This document shows, piece by piece, positions 27,301 through 35,204 of a DNA stretch of 64,000 nt. Below the pieces are notes generated by a model. It made no database searches. It was given only the letters and a program-made list of their open reading frames with translations, and was not told the origin of the DNA. The DNA comes from Trichobilharzia szidati (taxonomy: Eukaryota; Platyhelminthes; Trematoda; Strigeidida; Schistosomatidae). The stretch spans positions 134,574,920-134,638,919 of the forward strand of contig OX235279.1 in the NCBI GenBank assembly GCA_944472155.2, written 5' to 3'. Numbering within the stretch: the stretch's first letter is position 1; the number at the start of each line of letters is the position of its first letter. Both the position numbers and the translations under genes were made by a program.

Positions 27301-30300
27301 AGTCGGATGATGCATATCAGTCAGTTAAATCTGATCAACAAGAGATAAAAACGAATAACATTAAATCTTCCGGTGTAACTCAAGTGACAGATGATACTTC
27401 TTTCAACTCATCATGTGATACACATCCAGTTGGAGCGCGAAACTTAGTATGTTTATTTTATGAGCAAATGTTGCCATTGTTGAACCGCAACCGTGAGATA
27501 ACAAATCAAGATTTTTTCAAGATATTTTGTCACCTGTCATCTAGAATTCCACAGAATTTATACCTCCGTGATCCTTTATTTTCAAAGTAAGCCGTTAGGA
27601 ATTGAAGATACATGGAATAAGACCATTGATATATTGCATTTAATGTCTCCTGTTTCAATGAGATGGTGTTGTAGTTTCTCTTATTAATATTTATTTTTCA
27701 CATTTTGTAGCTTGGGGATCTTTAATAAGGATGATCAAACTGTGAACACTGAGTCTTTAACTGATCAAGTAGAATTTCCTCGTGGGAATCTTCTTCAACG
27801 TTGGGCTGAACACCAAATGCTTGATTCAGAGAGTTACTGGTTGTTACGTCGTAGTCTGGCGCATAGTCTTGGCTTGCATGGACTTATGGAACGTCTTTTC
27901 CATTTAACAGCACTCCATCCAGGTTGTTTATCTATTGATCCACGTTCTGGTCATGCAGAAACACATCAAGTCTGTTTCAGCCTACCGGGTGATAGTTTTC
28001 CAGAGCCATTACCACCGATAAGTACTGAAAGGGTATTTAATCAATCCCATTTCCTTTCTTGTTTCCTGCAAACAATGCTTATTCAAAAGAATGAGAAAAT
28101 AAGTTAGTTTTGAATTGTTTATTTATTTGAAATTATTTCTATTTTAAATTGTCGATCATCTGTTGTTAATTTTGTACCTATGTATATTGAATGATTCAGT
28201 CGTCTAGTGATATTCCTTATATTGACTGACTAAGCACGTGGTTAATTGTGTCTGCCCTTACTCACTAAAAAATCACTTCCCGTATATACATGATCAGCGG
28301 AGTGTATTTACACTTGCTTTTCTTAATAATGCTGCTAGCCACATTGCGCAAAAAGTTAGTTTAAGTACAAAAGTTGTTAAATATTCTGTTGCAAAGGCGA
28401 ACTAAATCACTTCAAAATACACTTTAATGTATTCGAAACTGAAGATATGAAAAGTGAGAGAGAAATTCATCTTAATCCTTTAAAATAGATCGTCCAGCAA
28501 ACATACTTGTTTTTTTTCTCTCTAGGATGAACAGTTGAAATATAATGTCTAAGTAGGATCCAGAATTCCAGTGGTTTAAACTGATTGTGAACTCTTCCAG
28601 TTGAGCCAAAACCTGGAACACACCTCTGATGAGGTTGGCCCCAAATAAACGAAACGGCCGTCTGGTGTTTGGATCATTTCGAATAAAAACTTTCAAACCC
28701 TATTGCTTATTATGAGTACCATCAAACTAGGCATACAAGTCAATCAGCAGTATATACAGTGATGCAGTGATTCGTTCATTCTACCTATGATGAAACATGA
28801 ACGATATTGGTTGATAGTACATAGTGAATAATATTTTACTTACAAAATTTACTCACAATGGAATTGCATGCAGTCAAACGATTATTTGCATTGTATACAC
28901 CATATATGCAATTCACCTAAAAAAGTACATTAAAGCAAGACTATCAAATTACATCATCAGAAGAAACATATTATAAAAGTTTGAAGGTGTAGTTCTGACT
29001 AAAACTATATCAGACCGTTTCGTTTCAAATATGATATCGACACATCCAAACACTAATGAAAAGCCAAATAAGTAATTGAACGAAAAAGCTCTTCTTTTCC
29101 TTGTCATATTCCTCAATGCCTTCCTAATTGTAAATATTCTTTTCTCATAATGCTAATGTGAAAGGTTGAATTGATTTTCCTAGTGGTTAATCTATGCAAG
29201 TGTCAAGTTTATACTCACTTATCAACAAGACGTATTCTTACTTGTAATAATTACATGCACAAACTGACGGCTGATTGTAATTACCAAGTATTTATCGAAA
29301 TAAATTAATTTTCAAGTATTGGTTTTGTTTGATTGTTTGAAGGATTTCACCATCAGCTGACATTAGTTAGAGAACCATCGAAAAATCTGGGAGTACTAGA
29401 CAGCTGTTTCGTCCTAGTTTGGGATTCTTCAGCAGTATGCGCCCACGGGGTTCGAACCTAGGACCTACTAGAAATCAATTAAATCTAAATCCATTTCTAA
29501 AAAAGGGATAATCACTATGCTTGAAAACCTCAATCAGTAATTACTCATTATTTCTATTATTCAGAAAGATAGTCAATATGTACTCAATCTTTCCTAATAT
29601 TTGTAAATTTCTTTGTGCACTAAGATGCAATACGGATGTGTGCTAATTCATGAAACTGTGAAACGTTCCGAAAGATGATGTTGGGCTATTCTGGTGGAAT
29701 TATTTATAGTGAAGTTCAAATGTTATGGTATACTGATCAACATTTGGAAACCTGAATCATTGAAATAATTATATATTTTCATTATTTCCATACTACTTAT
29801 TCTGGAGACTCATTCAGCAGTGACATTTGCGAAATTCGATACACGTATAATGCTTATGTGGGGTTAGACTGGTAATTAATTGATTTTGCTGTCTTCAGTC
29901 GTTCTAGCCAGAGTTGGTGGAACAAAATTCTATCACAAGGTCTACACATCTATCCAGTGGAGTAACATGTGCATAGATTCACTGAGTGCAGTGCAGTATT
30001 CCATTTTCATCTCTATGCGTTTCAGTTTATTCATTCGAGTTATTTTGCTGAATAAATTAGTAGTAAATTTTTTTTAATGTGGTGACAATTGCTTGTAGCT
30101 AAAAGTGTTTGAATTTTTACGTACATCCTATTATGAGGACAGCTTCATTAATCTATGGATGAAGCAAAATGGTTTTTTTTTTTCTAGTTATTCAGTTTTA
30201 TTTTGATTATTTGCATGATTACCAAGTATTGCTTTTCATGGAAATATGTAATTTCAGGTAGAAGACGATTATCAGGTAGTCACTATCCTTCTAAATTTTC

Positions 30301-32322
30301 AAATGAGTCTGGTGTGACCAATAATTTTGGAGATGGATGGTTTAGCGACTGTCGACCTGTACCATTTCGCCTTACTCCACATTTAGCCGGTCTAGTGTGT
30401 TTACCTGGGGCTCCAGCAACAGTTGGACCTCTTGCAGCCAGTTTTACTACAGCTGCACAAGCATTAATGGTTTCACAACGCGATCACACTTTAACTAGTC
30501 TTTATCGCACATTTTTACGTCGCGACTATATTCTGTGGCATCGAGGAAGACAATCTGCTGTTTATGCATATCAGCTACTGATGAACGGACAAGATGCATA
30601 CGCAAAAAATGAATTGAATCAATCTTATTGTGGTCAGTATTCAATGGAAATCGAAGGGAATGTATCTTCAGTTATAAACACCCGTGCTCCAACTCTTGTG
30701 TCAGAAATGTCAAATGAACAGTTAATAAGTCTAGTAAATCTTACACTGGATTCAATGAGTAATAAATTAAGAGGTAATTTTCTTTATATTCAGTTGTATT
30801 GTGTTTCTTTACACTTTATCTTTTCATAATTCTGCAACTTGTAAGTTAGTTATCCCTTTGTTCACTAAGAATCGAGTTCAGTGTTCTGTCCTATCACTGT
30901 CAGAACTCAGTTGCCCGGAATAGATTTTTTATGTACCTCGTTAAGGGCCACACTAATTGTGTTAGGGCGGAACAGGATTCGAACTCAGGACTTACTGGCT
31001 GAAAGTCGACTGCCTGCTCGAATGAGCTACATCCCCACTGTCATCCCATTTCATTGTACAAATTGATGACTGAAGAGATTTCAAGTTCTTGATCATTGTT
31101 GCCTTGTTATTGTCACTCGTGTGTGTGTGCGTGGAGGTCGGGCGAAAGCAGCATGTGAAAATGTGAGGCGAAACACCGACGAATGTGTGCCAGGGTCAGG
31201 CAAACAGCTTCCAAAGTGGGAAGGACCAAACATTGTCACTGTGAGACGGGGTCACGTAGAGATGATTACAAATGTAAACAAAGAGAAACGAGTGAACGTC
31301 AGGGAGCACTGGAATTGCAGACAGCAAGACAAACTAACAAAGCTGCCAGCACCAAGAAGACCGAACCAACTTCAGTCAAAATTCTTTGACGGGGGTACGA
31401 GTGTGGTGAGAGCTGCCTGCGAGCTAAAATTGTAAGCAACAATTTACGTCAACGTTTACGTTTCGAATCGTGGTCATGAGAATAAAACAAGAAAAATGCC
31501 CAACCTTGAGGAACTCAACAACCAATCACATCAGACTTAGCGTGTGCAAATATGACTCGCAGAAATATGGATAACTTTTTGGGCAACGGTCAAAGGTAGT
31601 GCAGAATTACCTTCAGCAAGAAAATCCAACTAGAAGACTTTGCTTCTCTGCTAAAATAACGAATTATAACGTACATTAAAATCTATAAATATCTCTTGAT
31701 TTTCTTAATAAACGATCTGTTGCCTGGCCCTTGTCGTCTGTTGTTACAGTAACAGTTTAAAAACATCTTAATATTATAGTGTAGGTTCCTGTGTCAAAAG
31801 TAGCTTGAGTCCACACTGCCCATCTTCACTGATACTGGTCGTTTTTGTTTGATAACTAACAAAATATTGAAAGTTGAAGTTTAATTTCGTGGTCGACTGA
31901 TTACAATATTTTGAAATATCAAATGAATTAAATTTGCAATAATGTTTCTGAACATGATATAAGACTCCACTTATTTCGTCTACGTTTTTACTTAAAGTCT
32001 TCACTGAGTCCTTCTTGCCAATTTATTTTTAACACTGATAGATGAATTCGTATTGTGTGCCCATACAATAATCGAATTCAACCTCAATCATATCAAAGAT
32101 AAATATTGCAGTACTTAACATCAATTCAGTATAAATGTCATTACATTTTAAATGATTACTATCACGTGTTAATTTCCTGCTAGCTACACTAATTGTTTAC
32201 ATTTTTTTTTAGTTGCTTCAGATTATTCAGGAACTGAGCCGAAGTCTTGGAAACTTATTCATGAAGCTGTAAAGCCTACCAATTTGATACATATGAACCC
32301 AAGTTTACTACCTTGGTTGTAA
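1..32322 (+). CDS. TRRAP: TRRAP, 3' part of a multi-exon gene (23 coding exons seen)
   Basis: TRRAP is the non-catalytic PIKK scaffold that links activators to SAGA and NuA4/TIP60 acetyltransferase complexes in the nucleus. Exons, each with AG acceptor and GT donor: 1-157, 1205-1398, 2162-2472, 3495-3878, 5662-5898, 7054-7521, 7611-8203, 8519-8723, 9459-9818, 10026-10267, 13976-14099, 14902-15011, 15695-15788, 16726-16826, 18586-18702, 19322-20519, 22098-22730, 24034-24776, 25653-25983, 27066-27586, 27711-28021, 30258-30773, 32213-32322. Junction phases agree throughout, and the total of 8060 nt leaves one open frame ending in TAA. Collinear similarity to animal TRRAP is clear: [18 protein letters not shown], the [12 protein letters not shown] block, RPVPFRLTP and a terminal PWL. 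The visible part is several hundred residues longer than I expect for the same part of vertebrate TRRAP because of Ser/Asn-rich and acidic insertions. The 5' half lies upstream of the window. Identification is by recall of the family, not by a search. Confidence 0.93.
158..1204 (+). other. TRRAP intron, nothing recognised
   Basis: The intron is AT-rich with a short TA-type microsatellite near 729-752. No element or conserved frame was recognised. Confidence 0.7.
1399..3494 (+). other. TRRAP introns 1399-2161 and 2473-3494, nothing recognised
   Basis: Both introns flank the 2162-2472 exon. They are AT-rich, and I see no repeat-family match or coding signal on either strand. Confidence 0.65.
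3985..5050 (+). mobile_element. Penelope-like retroelement fragment (RT end plus GIY-YIG endonuclease)
   Basis: This 5'-truncated PLE is sense to TRRAP within an intron. The RT part reads [10 protein letters not shown] at about 4087-4116, the usual YVDD-type box with Asp replaced by Asn. It continues to NFLDCLV and the [14 protein letters not shown] signature typical of PLE reverse transcriptases, with stop codons in this part. An open 192-codon stretch (4470-5048) keeps the endonuclease: [10 protein letters not shown] and CYIGESSRQ (residues 70-90) are the GIY and YIG motifs, with the EH pair at 97-98. It belongs to the same type as the copy at 58390-59250. The RT is dead; the endonuclease frame may simply not have decayed yet. 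Confidence 0.85.
5051..5661 (+). other. Intron remainder after the PLE
   Basis: The 3' flank of the PLE holds a short CA/TA-rich run (5120-5165). Nothing else was recognised up to the next TRRAP acceptor at 5661. Confidence 0.55.
5662..10267 (+). CDS. TRRAP: TRRAP exons: start of FAT domain
   Basis: Six exons (5662-5898, 7054-7521, 7611-8203, 8519-8723, 9459-9818, 10026-10267). They include [14 protein letters not shown], the [18 protein letters not shown] segment at the start of the FAT helices, [12 protein letters not shown], and [18 protein letters not shown], all in the order expected for TRRAP. Ser/Thr-rich insertions not present in vertebrate TRRAP lie near 8000-8150, 8570-8660, 9590-9700 and 10100-10210. 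The last exon ends in FKAWQ at a GTAAGT donor; the next coding piece is 3.7 kb away because of a LINE and a SINE in the intron. Confidence 0.88.
5899..7053 (+). other. TRRAP intron with TA microsatellite
   Basis: A (TA)n tract at 6303-6337 is the only clear structure. No retroelement motif was seen. Confidence 0.65.
6303..6337. repeat. (TA)n microsatellite
   Basis: About 17 uninterrupted TA units, readable directly. Confidence 0.95.
9005..9241 (-). mobile_element. tRNA-headed SINE, antisense, flanked by TA repeats
   Basis: The tRNA-like head is at 9166-9241. Read on the minus strand it begins GTGCGTCGGTGGCATAGTGG (A-box-like), contains AGTTCGATCCC (B-box-like), and ends with CGACGCAC complementary to its start. 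The body continues to about 9005. (TA)n tracts lie on both sides (8959-8995 and 9243-9262). It is in the same family as 33096-33290 and 35205-35403. It is not a working tRNA: the hairpin in the anticodon position has a 4-nt loop. Body limits are approximate. Confidence 0.7.
10909..10961 (+). promoter_or_regulatory. Internal RNA polymerase III promoter (A and B boxes) of the SINE
   Basis: The A box TAGCTCAGTGG and the B box GGTTCGAATC are 32 bases apart and agree with tRNA-type consensus. They lie upstream of the ribozyme, so the ribozyme would be in the transcript. Confidence 0.7.
10991..11050 (+). ncRNA. Type I hammerhead ribozyme, apparently intact
   Basis: All parts are visible: stem I (GCAG...GCCTTG pairing with CAAGGC...CTGC, internal loop ATAT against TTC), core CTGATGA, stem II GTGC/GCAC with loop CAACTA, core GAAA, a short palindromic stem III (ACCTAGGT) and the cleavage triplet GTC ending at 11037. 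No core base is missing. Stem III has only a 2-nt loop, so cleavage might be favoured in a dimer. The topology (open at stem I) is the one known for schistosome ribozymes. Activity is inferred. Confidence 0.88.
11490..13648 (+). mobile_element. 5'-truncated LINE (RTE-like non-LTR retrotransposon), broken
   Basis: The reverse transcriptase is readable over several frames. [14 protein letters not shown] lies near 12115-12160, then [15 protein letters not shown] near 12505-12550, [12 protein letters not shown] near 12675-12710 and the catalytic LDFADD (FADD at 12812-12823). The C-terminal [14 protein letters not shown] follows, then remnants of a [13 protein letters not shown] type. Stops and frameshifts interrupt it, for example the TAG at 12485. 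No endonuclease is present, so it is 5'-truncated. The 3' end at 13630-13648 is an AAT microsatellite, a style common in RTE elements. It sits sense in a TRRAP intron. The clade is assigned by motif style only. Confidence 0.8.
12945..12976 (+). repeat. CAA/CAC-rich repeat inside the LINE
   Basis: A CAA-rich run in the RT C-terminal region would code for a short His/Gln tract. It looks like a microsatellite expansion within the element. Confidence 0.7.
13976..20519 (+). CDS. TRRAP: TRRAP exons: rest of FAT domain and acidic linker
   Basis: Six exons (13976-14099, 14902-15011, 15695-15788, 16726-16826, 18586-18702, 19322-20519). Diagnostic pieces are [33 protein letters not shown], the [13 protein letters not shown] block, and [15 protein letters not shown] followed by [19 protein letters not shown], all characteristic of the TRRAP FAT region. 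The last exon is unusually long at 1198 nt. After [15 protein letters not shown] it runs into a Ser/Asn/Gly-rich tract, a short basic patch (KKKKR near 20007) and an acidic D/E tract near 20215-20310. Those tracts look like a lineage-specific disordered insertion. Confidence 0.9.
14100..14901 (+). other. TRRAP intron with a SINE relic
   Basis: It holds the tRNA-like relic at 14650-14735 and a short TA run at 14750-14769. Nothing else was recognised. Confidence 0.55.
14650..14735 (+). mobile_element. tRNA-headed SINE relic
   Basis: GTCGGTGGTTTACTGGTAAA and GGTCCAGGTTTGATTC resemble the A- and B-box parts of the SINE family seen at 33096. It is diverged and without a clear body. Confidence 0.45.
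15012..16725 (+). other. TRRAP introns 15012-15694 and 15789-16725, nothing recognised
   Basis: AT-rich sequence on both sides of the small 15695-15788 exon. No element motif was seen. Confidence 0.6.
17235..17640 (-). mobile_element. PLE endonuclease fragment, antisense in TRRAP intron
   Basis: On the minus strand the frame reads [18 protein letters not shown], a decayed GIY-YIG core, followed by the conserved PLE tail ([19 protein letters not shown], then [11 protein letters not shown]). Further 3' the frame shifts through a [18 protein letters not shown] segment. There are frameshifts and stops. Upstream RT sequence was not recognised. Confidence 0.7.
18000..18130 (+). mobile_element. tRNA-like SINE relic
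   Basis: TTAGCTCATAGACTTTAG (A-box-like) and GGCTTCGAATCCC (B-box-like) are about 40 bases apart and are followed by a short body. This is a decayed pol III element in a TRRAP intron; limits are approximate. Confidence 0.45.
20520..22097 (+). other. TRRAP intron, nothing recognised
   Basis: About 1.6 kb without a recognisable element. Minor GC-richer patches at 20740-20800 and 21420-21480 have no coding signal. Confidence 0.55.
22098..30773 (+). CDS. TRRAP: TRRAP exons: pre-kinase linker and pseudokinase domain
   Basis: Six exons (22098-22730, 24034-24776, 25653-25983, 27066-27586, 27711-28021, 30258-30773). [14 protein letters not shown] and [16 protein letters not shown] lead into [19 protein letters not shown], which aligns with the N-lobe of the TRRAP kinase-like fold. 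[12 protein letters not shown] and [15 protein letters not shown] align with the C-lobe. The family is catalytically dead, and I see no ordered kinase catalytic and metal-binding motifs here. The 28021 donor is GTACTG rather than the stronger-looking GTATTT at 28033; only 28021 keeps the reading frame into the 30258 exon. Confidence 0.88.
22868..23930 (+). mobile_element. PLE fragment with a long open endonuclease frame
   Basis: A 274-codon open frame (22872-23696) begins inside the RT C-terminus ([20 protein letters not shown]) and continues through [19 protein letters not shown]. It then reaches the GIY-YIG region at residues 164-190 ([16 protein letters not shown], with AREH). The conserved tail, [18 protein letters not shown], runs to the end. 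It shows no stop or frameshift, unlike the other PLE copies here. The element is 5'-truncated in the RT. Its 3' end, near 23880-23930, shares a terminal motif with other copies. It lies sense in a TRRAP intron. Confidence 0.85.
24777..25652 (+). other. TRRAP intron, nothing recognised
   Basis: It includes a G9-type homopolymer near 24856. No element motifs were seen. Confidence 0.6.
25984..27065 (+). other. TRRAP intron with possible SINE relic
   Basis: Around 26660-26830 a B-box-like GGTATTCAAATTCCC follows a weak A-box-like GGTGGCTGATTGAA. The rest holds nothing recognisable. Confidence 0.4.
28612..28672 (+). ncRNA. Hammerhead-like relic
   Basis: CTGATGA (28626-28632), CGAAA (28650-28654), palindromic stem III ACGGCCGT (28654-28661) and GTC (28660-28662) are in hammerhead order. 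Stem I is partly kept (CACC/GGTG neighbourhood, 5 pairs). The first stem I pair is T-T, and stem II (GGTT/AAAC) has a mismatch at its second pair. It is probably decayed. The carrier element is not recognised. Confidence 0.45.
29330..29475 (-). mobile_element. SINE with minus-strand hammerhead (second SINE family)
   Basis: On the minus strand there is a B-box-like GGTTCGAACCCC, then a hammerhead (29391-29440), then a tail containing GGTTCTCTAACTAATGTCAG, ending near the motif shared with 35936-35990. A corresponding A box is not clear. It resembles the copies at 32755-32950 (diverged) and 35841-36010 (rearranged). It lies in the TRRAP intron 28022-30257. Confidence 0.65.
29391..29440 (-). ncRNA. 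Hammerhead ribozyme of the CUGAAGA type, nearly intact
   Basis: Minus-strand reading: stem I TACTG/TAGTA, core CTGAAGA (the CUGANGA consensus allows A at the variable position), stem II ATCC/GGAC with loop CAAACTA, GAAA, stem III ACAGCTGT, and cleavage site GTC. One core-proximal mismatch is present: stem II's first pair is A-C where G-C is expected. Stem I has one G-T pair. Activity is likely reduced. Confidence 0.65.
30885..31075 (-). mobile_element. tRNA-headed SINE, antisense
   Basis: On the minus strand GTAGCTCATTCGAGCAGG (A-box-like) and GAGTTCGAATCCTG (B box) are followed by a body through about 30885. It sits in a TRRAP intron and no hammerhead was found in it. Confidence 0.6.
31100..31440 (+). 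other. GC-richer block of unknown origin
   Basis: This patch is visibly richer in G and C than the surrounding intron. It has an open frame (31121-31435) with a [20 protein letters not shown] stretch that faintly recalls the C-terminal end of LTR-retrotransposon integrases. No other pol motif is present, so I leave it unassigned. Confidence 0.35.
32213..32322 (+). CDS. TRRAP: TRRAP last exon: FATC tail
   Basis: The acceptor is a T-rich tract ending in AG at 32212. The exon completes a Val codon from the previous exon and encodes [19 protein letters not shown], ending SLLPWL and TAA. The terminal Trp-Leu matches the FATC end of animal TRRAP (HPWL in human). Confidence 0.92.
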
Positions 32323-32334
32323 AAACAAATTAAT

Positions 32335-32340
32335 AATAAA
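32335..32340 (+). promoter_or_regulatory. Poly(A) signal of TRRAP
   Basis: AATAAA lies 13 bases after the TRRAP stop codon. It is the only canonical signal close downstream, so the 3' UTR is probably very short. Confidence 0.6.
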
Positions 32341-32754
32341 TCTGTACTGTCGGTGATTGTATCACAGTGTTGCATTTCTTCCTCCCTAATGTAAACGGAG
32401 GATCACATTTTGTATTTGACCTTTTGGATACCTTCAGATTCTACTCCTACAACTATTTTACTATTTTCTTTTGTGCCGATGTTCGGTTATGTCAAAGAAA
32501 AACGTTCATGAAAATTATTAGTGTTTTCATTCATGACCTAGCTTTCTTATTATTGTAAGTAAACAATACTTAGTAAAATTATGATGTTTTTTTATTTAAT
32601 TCTTCATAACTCAACACAAATATTTATTCCGCACCTTAAAACCCGCAGGTTGATTACGCATCATTTTTATAATCGATAGTGTAACGTCGTCTGAATTAAC
32701 GCGATCGCGAATTTCTTGTTTCCTCACTCTTTTCTATTAGTTATTTGTAGAACG

Positions 32755-32955
32755 CTTACAGTTATTCAACCAACAGATATTAGTTAGCGAAACATTGTTG
32801 TTGTAATTGTTTCATTCCGGTCTGAGGCTATGCAGCAGTACCTGCCTATTAATTCCCCAGGAATAGAATACTCAGGACTCCTTATGTTATGAAGCGAGTT
32901 TGTCGCCATCCGTTCACTGAGTCAAATTCCAGTTGTCAGTGAATTTGCACAAAAG
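32755..32955 (-). mobile_element. Diverged copy of the second (hammerhead) SINE family
   Basis: Collinear with 29330-29475: an AGATATTAGTTAG-like end, a degenerate ribozyme zone, a GCAGCAGTA stretch, and a B-box-like zone. The ribozyme core is lost. Confidence 0.4.
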
Positions 32956-32959
32956 TGTG

Positions 32960-33560
32960 ATAGTTCGACTTCATAAATAATCCTCATCCAAGCATTAATG
33001 AGAAACAAAGCGAGTGGTTTAGGGATAAGGCTGTTTTCGGCGATTGCATTTTGTTTAGCTGTACAATCTCATTCATGTACATGCTAAACACATAAGTGCG
33101 TCGGTGGCACAGCAGTTAGGAAGCTCGCCGACCATGCACATGGTCCGAGGTTCGATCCCCTGCCGACGCACACCCGATATCTATGGTTGGCCTGCAAAAT
33201 TTGGGCTACCGATATCACATGCTGAAAATTCCATGCCTGTACCAAAAATACTGTGTGGTTTCAAGCTATAACCAAAATAAAAAAAATTGATAATTGTCTT
33301 AAGCATAGAGTTTTATAATGAAAATAACAGGATAATTGGCGTGATAATATAAGTGGTTAGAGAATTCTCTTTTGTATGCACAGCTTTGGCTACCGTATCT
33401 GGATGGCTAGATTTTCAGCAATACAAAGGCAGATTGCTTATCACTTTGAAGCACGAATTTGTTGAAACAGAAAATCCATTATCAACAATGTATAATTATT
33501 GTACTCCTTATGCAACCAAGCGAGATAGTGTTTTTGGACGCTTTTAGATAGGAGAGATAT
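32960..33560 (-). mobile_element. PLE 3' end, interrupted by a SINE
   Basis: 33340-33550 on the minus strand holds a frameshifted PLE endonuclease tail (KHYLAWLHK, then DNGFSVSTNSCFKVI). The family's 3'-terminal motif (ATTGTACAGCT...GCCGAAAA) lies at about 33025-33080. The SINE at 33096-33290 sits between them, so it inserted into the PLE 3' region. Confidence 0.65.
33096..33290 (+). mobile_element. tRNA-headed SINE, well preserved
   Basis: The head at 33096-33171 starts GTGCGTCGGTGGCACAGCAG, has B box GGTTCGATCCC and ends CGACGCAC. The body (CCCGATATCTATGGTTGG...) ends in an A-rich tail near 33285. The 35205-35403 element is a nearly identical copy in opposite orientation. Confidence 0.8.
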
Positions 33561-33564
33561 CGAA

Positions 33565-35165
33565 AATTCATAAATAATCTCCATCCAGGCATTAATGAAA
33601 ACAAAACACGCAGTTCTGCGAAGAGTCGCTTTTCGGCGAATTCATTTTCTTAGCTGTACAATCGCAAATATATATGAGTTATTTTGTATGTATGTTTGTC
33701 AAACAAAAATACAATTGGTTATGGTTATTTTAACTAACCAGGGGAAATTAGTAAGTTTTGGGTGGAGTTGCGTAATACAAAAGCGGTCCAGAAAATTGGG
33801 TGTTAATGAAACTAGTTTAATAACAAAGATGATGAGTTGCCACAAACAGTTGTTTAGAGGGAGTTATCTAATAGTATGAATAGTTTGATGTTTGAGTTAT
33901 ACTCAGAATACACATAGGAACAAAGTAGAGAGTACGAAATTACGTAAGAGTTTGAAATGAATGCAAGGATTATAAGTAATTAAAGAAACAGGTAAACAAA
34001 TAAAATTAAGTCATCAAAATCAACAAAGTTGTTACGATGATAATAGAAGTGGTTGAGTAATTCTCTTTTGTATGCACTGCTCCGGTTTTTCTATATGAAT
34101 AGCCAGAGCTTCAGCGATACAAAGAAGACGAAACCGTATTGCCTTTGGTAGGTTATTCTTGACTCTGCAGATTACTTTGAAGGAGGCGTTTGCTGAGATG
34201 GAATGATCATTGTTAATCAGGTGTTCAATTATCGCACTCCTTATAGCACCACTATAGCCTTTCCGCAACCATTCTGGATAGTGTTCTTGAATCCTCTTAG
34301 ACAGGATGCGCGTCGAACAACCGATGTACCTGGCTCCACAGCAGCAGGTGAACTGTTATATGCACATAGAAGTGGTCAGATGCATGATCTTGTCCTTGAG
34401 GCTTCTGCAGATCAGTGGTCAACTGGAGAACACTATTCTTAGTGTTGCTGCAAAGAATATTCTTAGAGATGATGTTATCCTTCTCTTGAGAATATCGAAA
34501 AATCAATGTACTCTGCTCTACAGGTGGACTGATATATATGTACATTGAATTGGTTAGAAGCGAGATTTTGTCTTTCAGGCTTCTGCGAAATGATCTCAGC
34601 GTTGCTGAGAAGAGTGTTCTGAAGGATGTTGAAATTCTTCGCAATGGGGTATGTAATTAAAATTTGTAGAAATTCCTCAATTAATCGTTCCATGTAGGTT
34701 TTCTATGGACAGACATTCTTGAGGTTTCGTCGACTGTTCTTAGTGCAATATTAAGAAATGGAATTTTCCATTTGAAGAGTGAATTTTATCGCCTGATAGC
34801 AGTCATTAAATACATATACCAACTGGTTATGGTCACATTTCTTATTACGAATACTTGAAATGTTGTCCACAGATCTTGTATACGGTTGGGAATCATCGAT
34901 AGACCATGAAGCAGTCTCCTAGCAATGGACTCACAACGGGGTAATGTAAATGATGGCGGTGAATATGAATTGTACGTTAAATGTACATCTTAGCAGTAGT
35001 TCCTCCTAAGATGCTGTTGATACTCCGATGTTCAACTGTTTTTTATCTATATATCTGCATATAAAACAGATAGTTTCCGTTAGTGGAACGTCAGTGAAGA
35101 CTGATCCGACGTCAAGAGACAGCATATATTTGTTAGAAACGTTCATATTAGGTATACAATCGCAG
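33565..35165 (-). mobile_element. Penelope-like retroelement, RT to 3' end, broken
   Basis: Minus-strand order: RT start NKYMLSLDVGSVFTDVPL (near 35050-35145), a decayed YVDN box with SIRNKKCDHNQLVYVF, the endonuclease core CCCGARYIGCSTR (near 34310-34355, just after a stop), then the tail to 34032. The tail has IRSAIIEHLINNDHS and AEALAIHIEKPEQCIQKRI. The 3' UTR extends to the terminal motif near 33600-33680. The GSPMG-type palm block is missing, and frameshifts occur. It lies between the two genes. Confidence 0.8.
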
Positions 35166-35204
35166 ATTTGCAAAGTGTGACGAAGCCAATAGATATGTAT
35201 TTAT

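Larger units (their letters stand above)
28022..30257 (+). other. TRRAP intron, mostly unassigned
   Basis: Apart from the hammerhead relic and the antisense SINE listed separately, no element or coding exon was recognised. Confidence 0.55.

Noticed and set aside
34297..34644. Minus-strand 115-codon open frame as a gene
   Set aside because: It overlaps the PLE in the wrong frame; the adjacent frame carries the GIY-YIG core.
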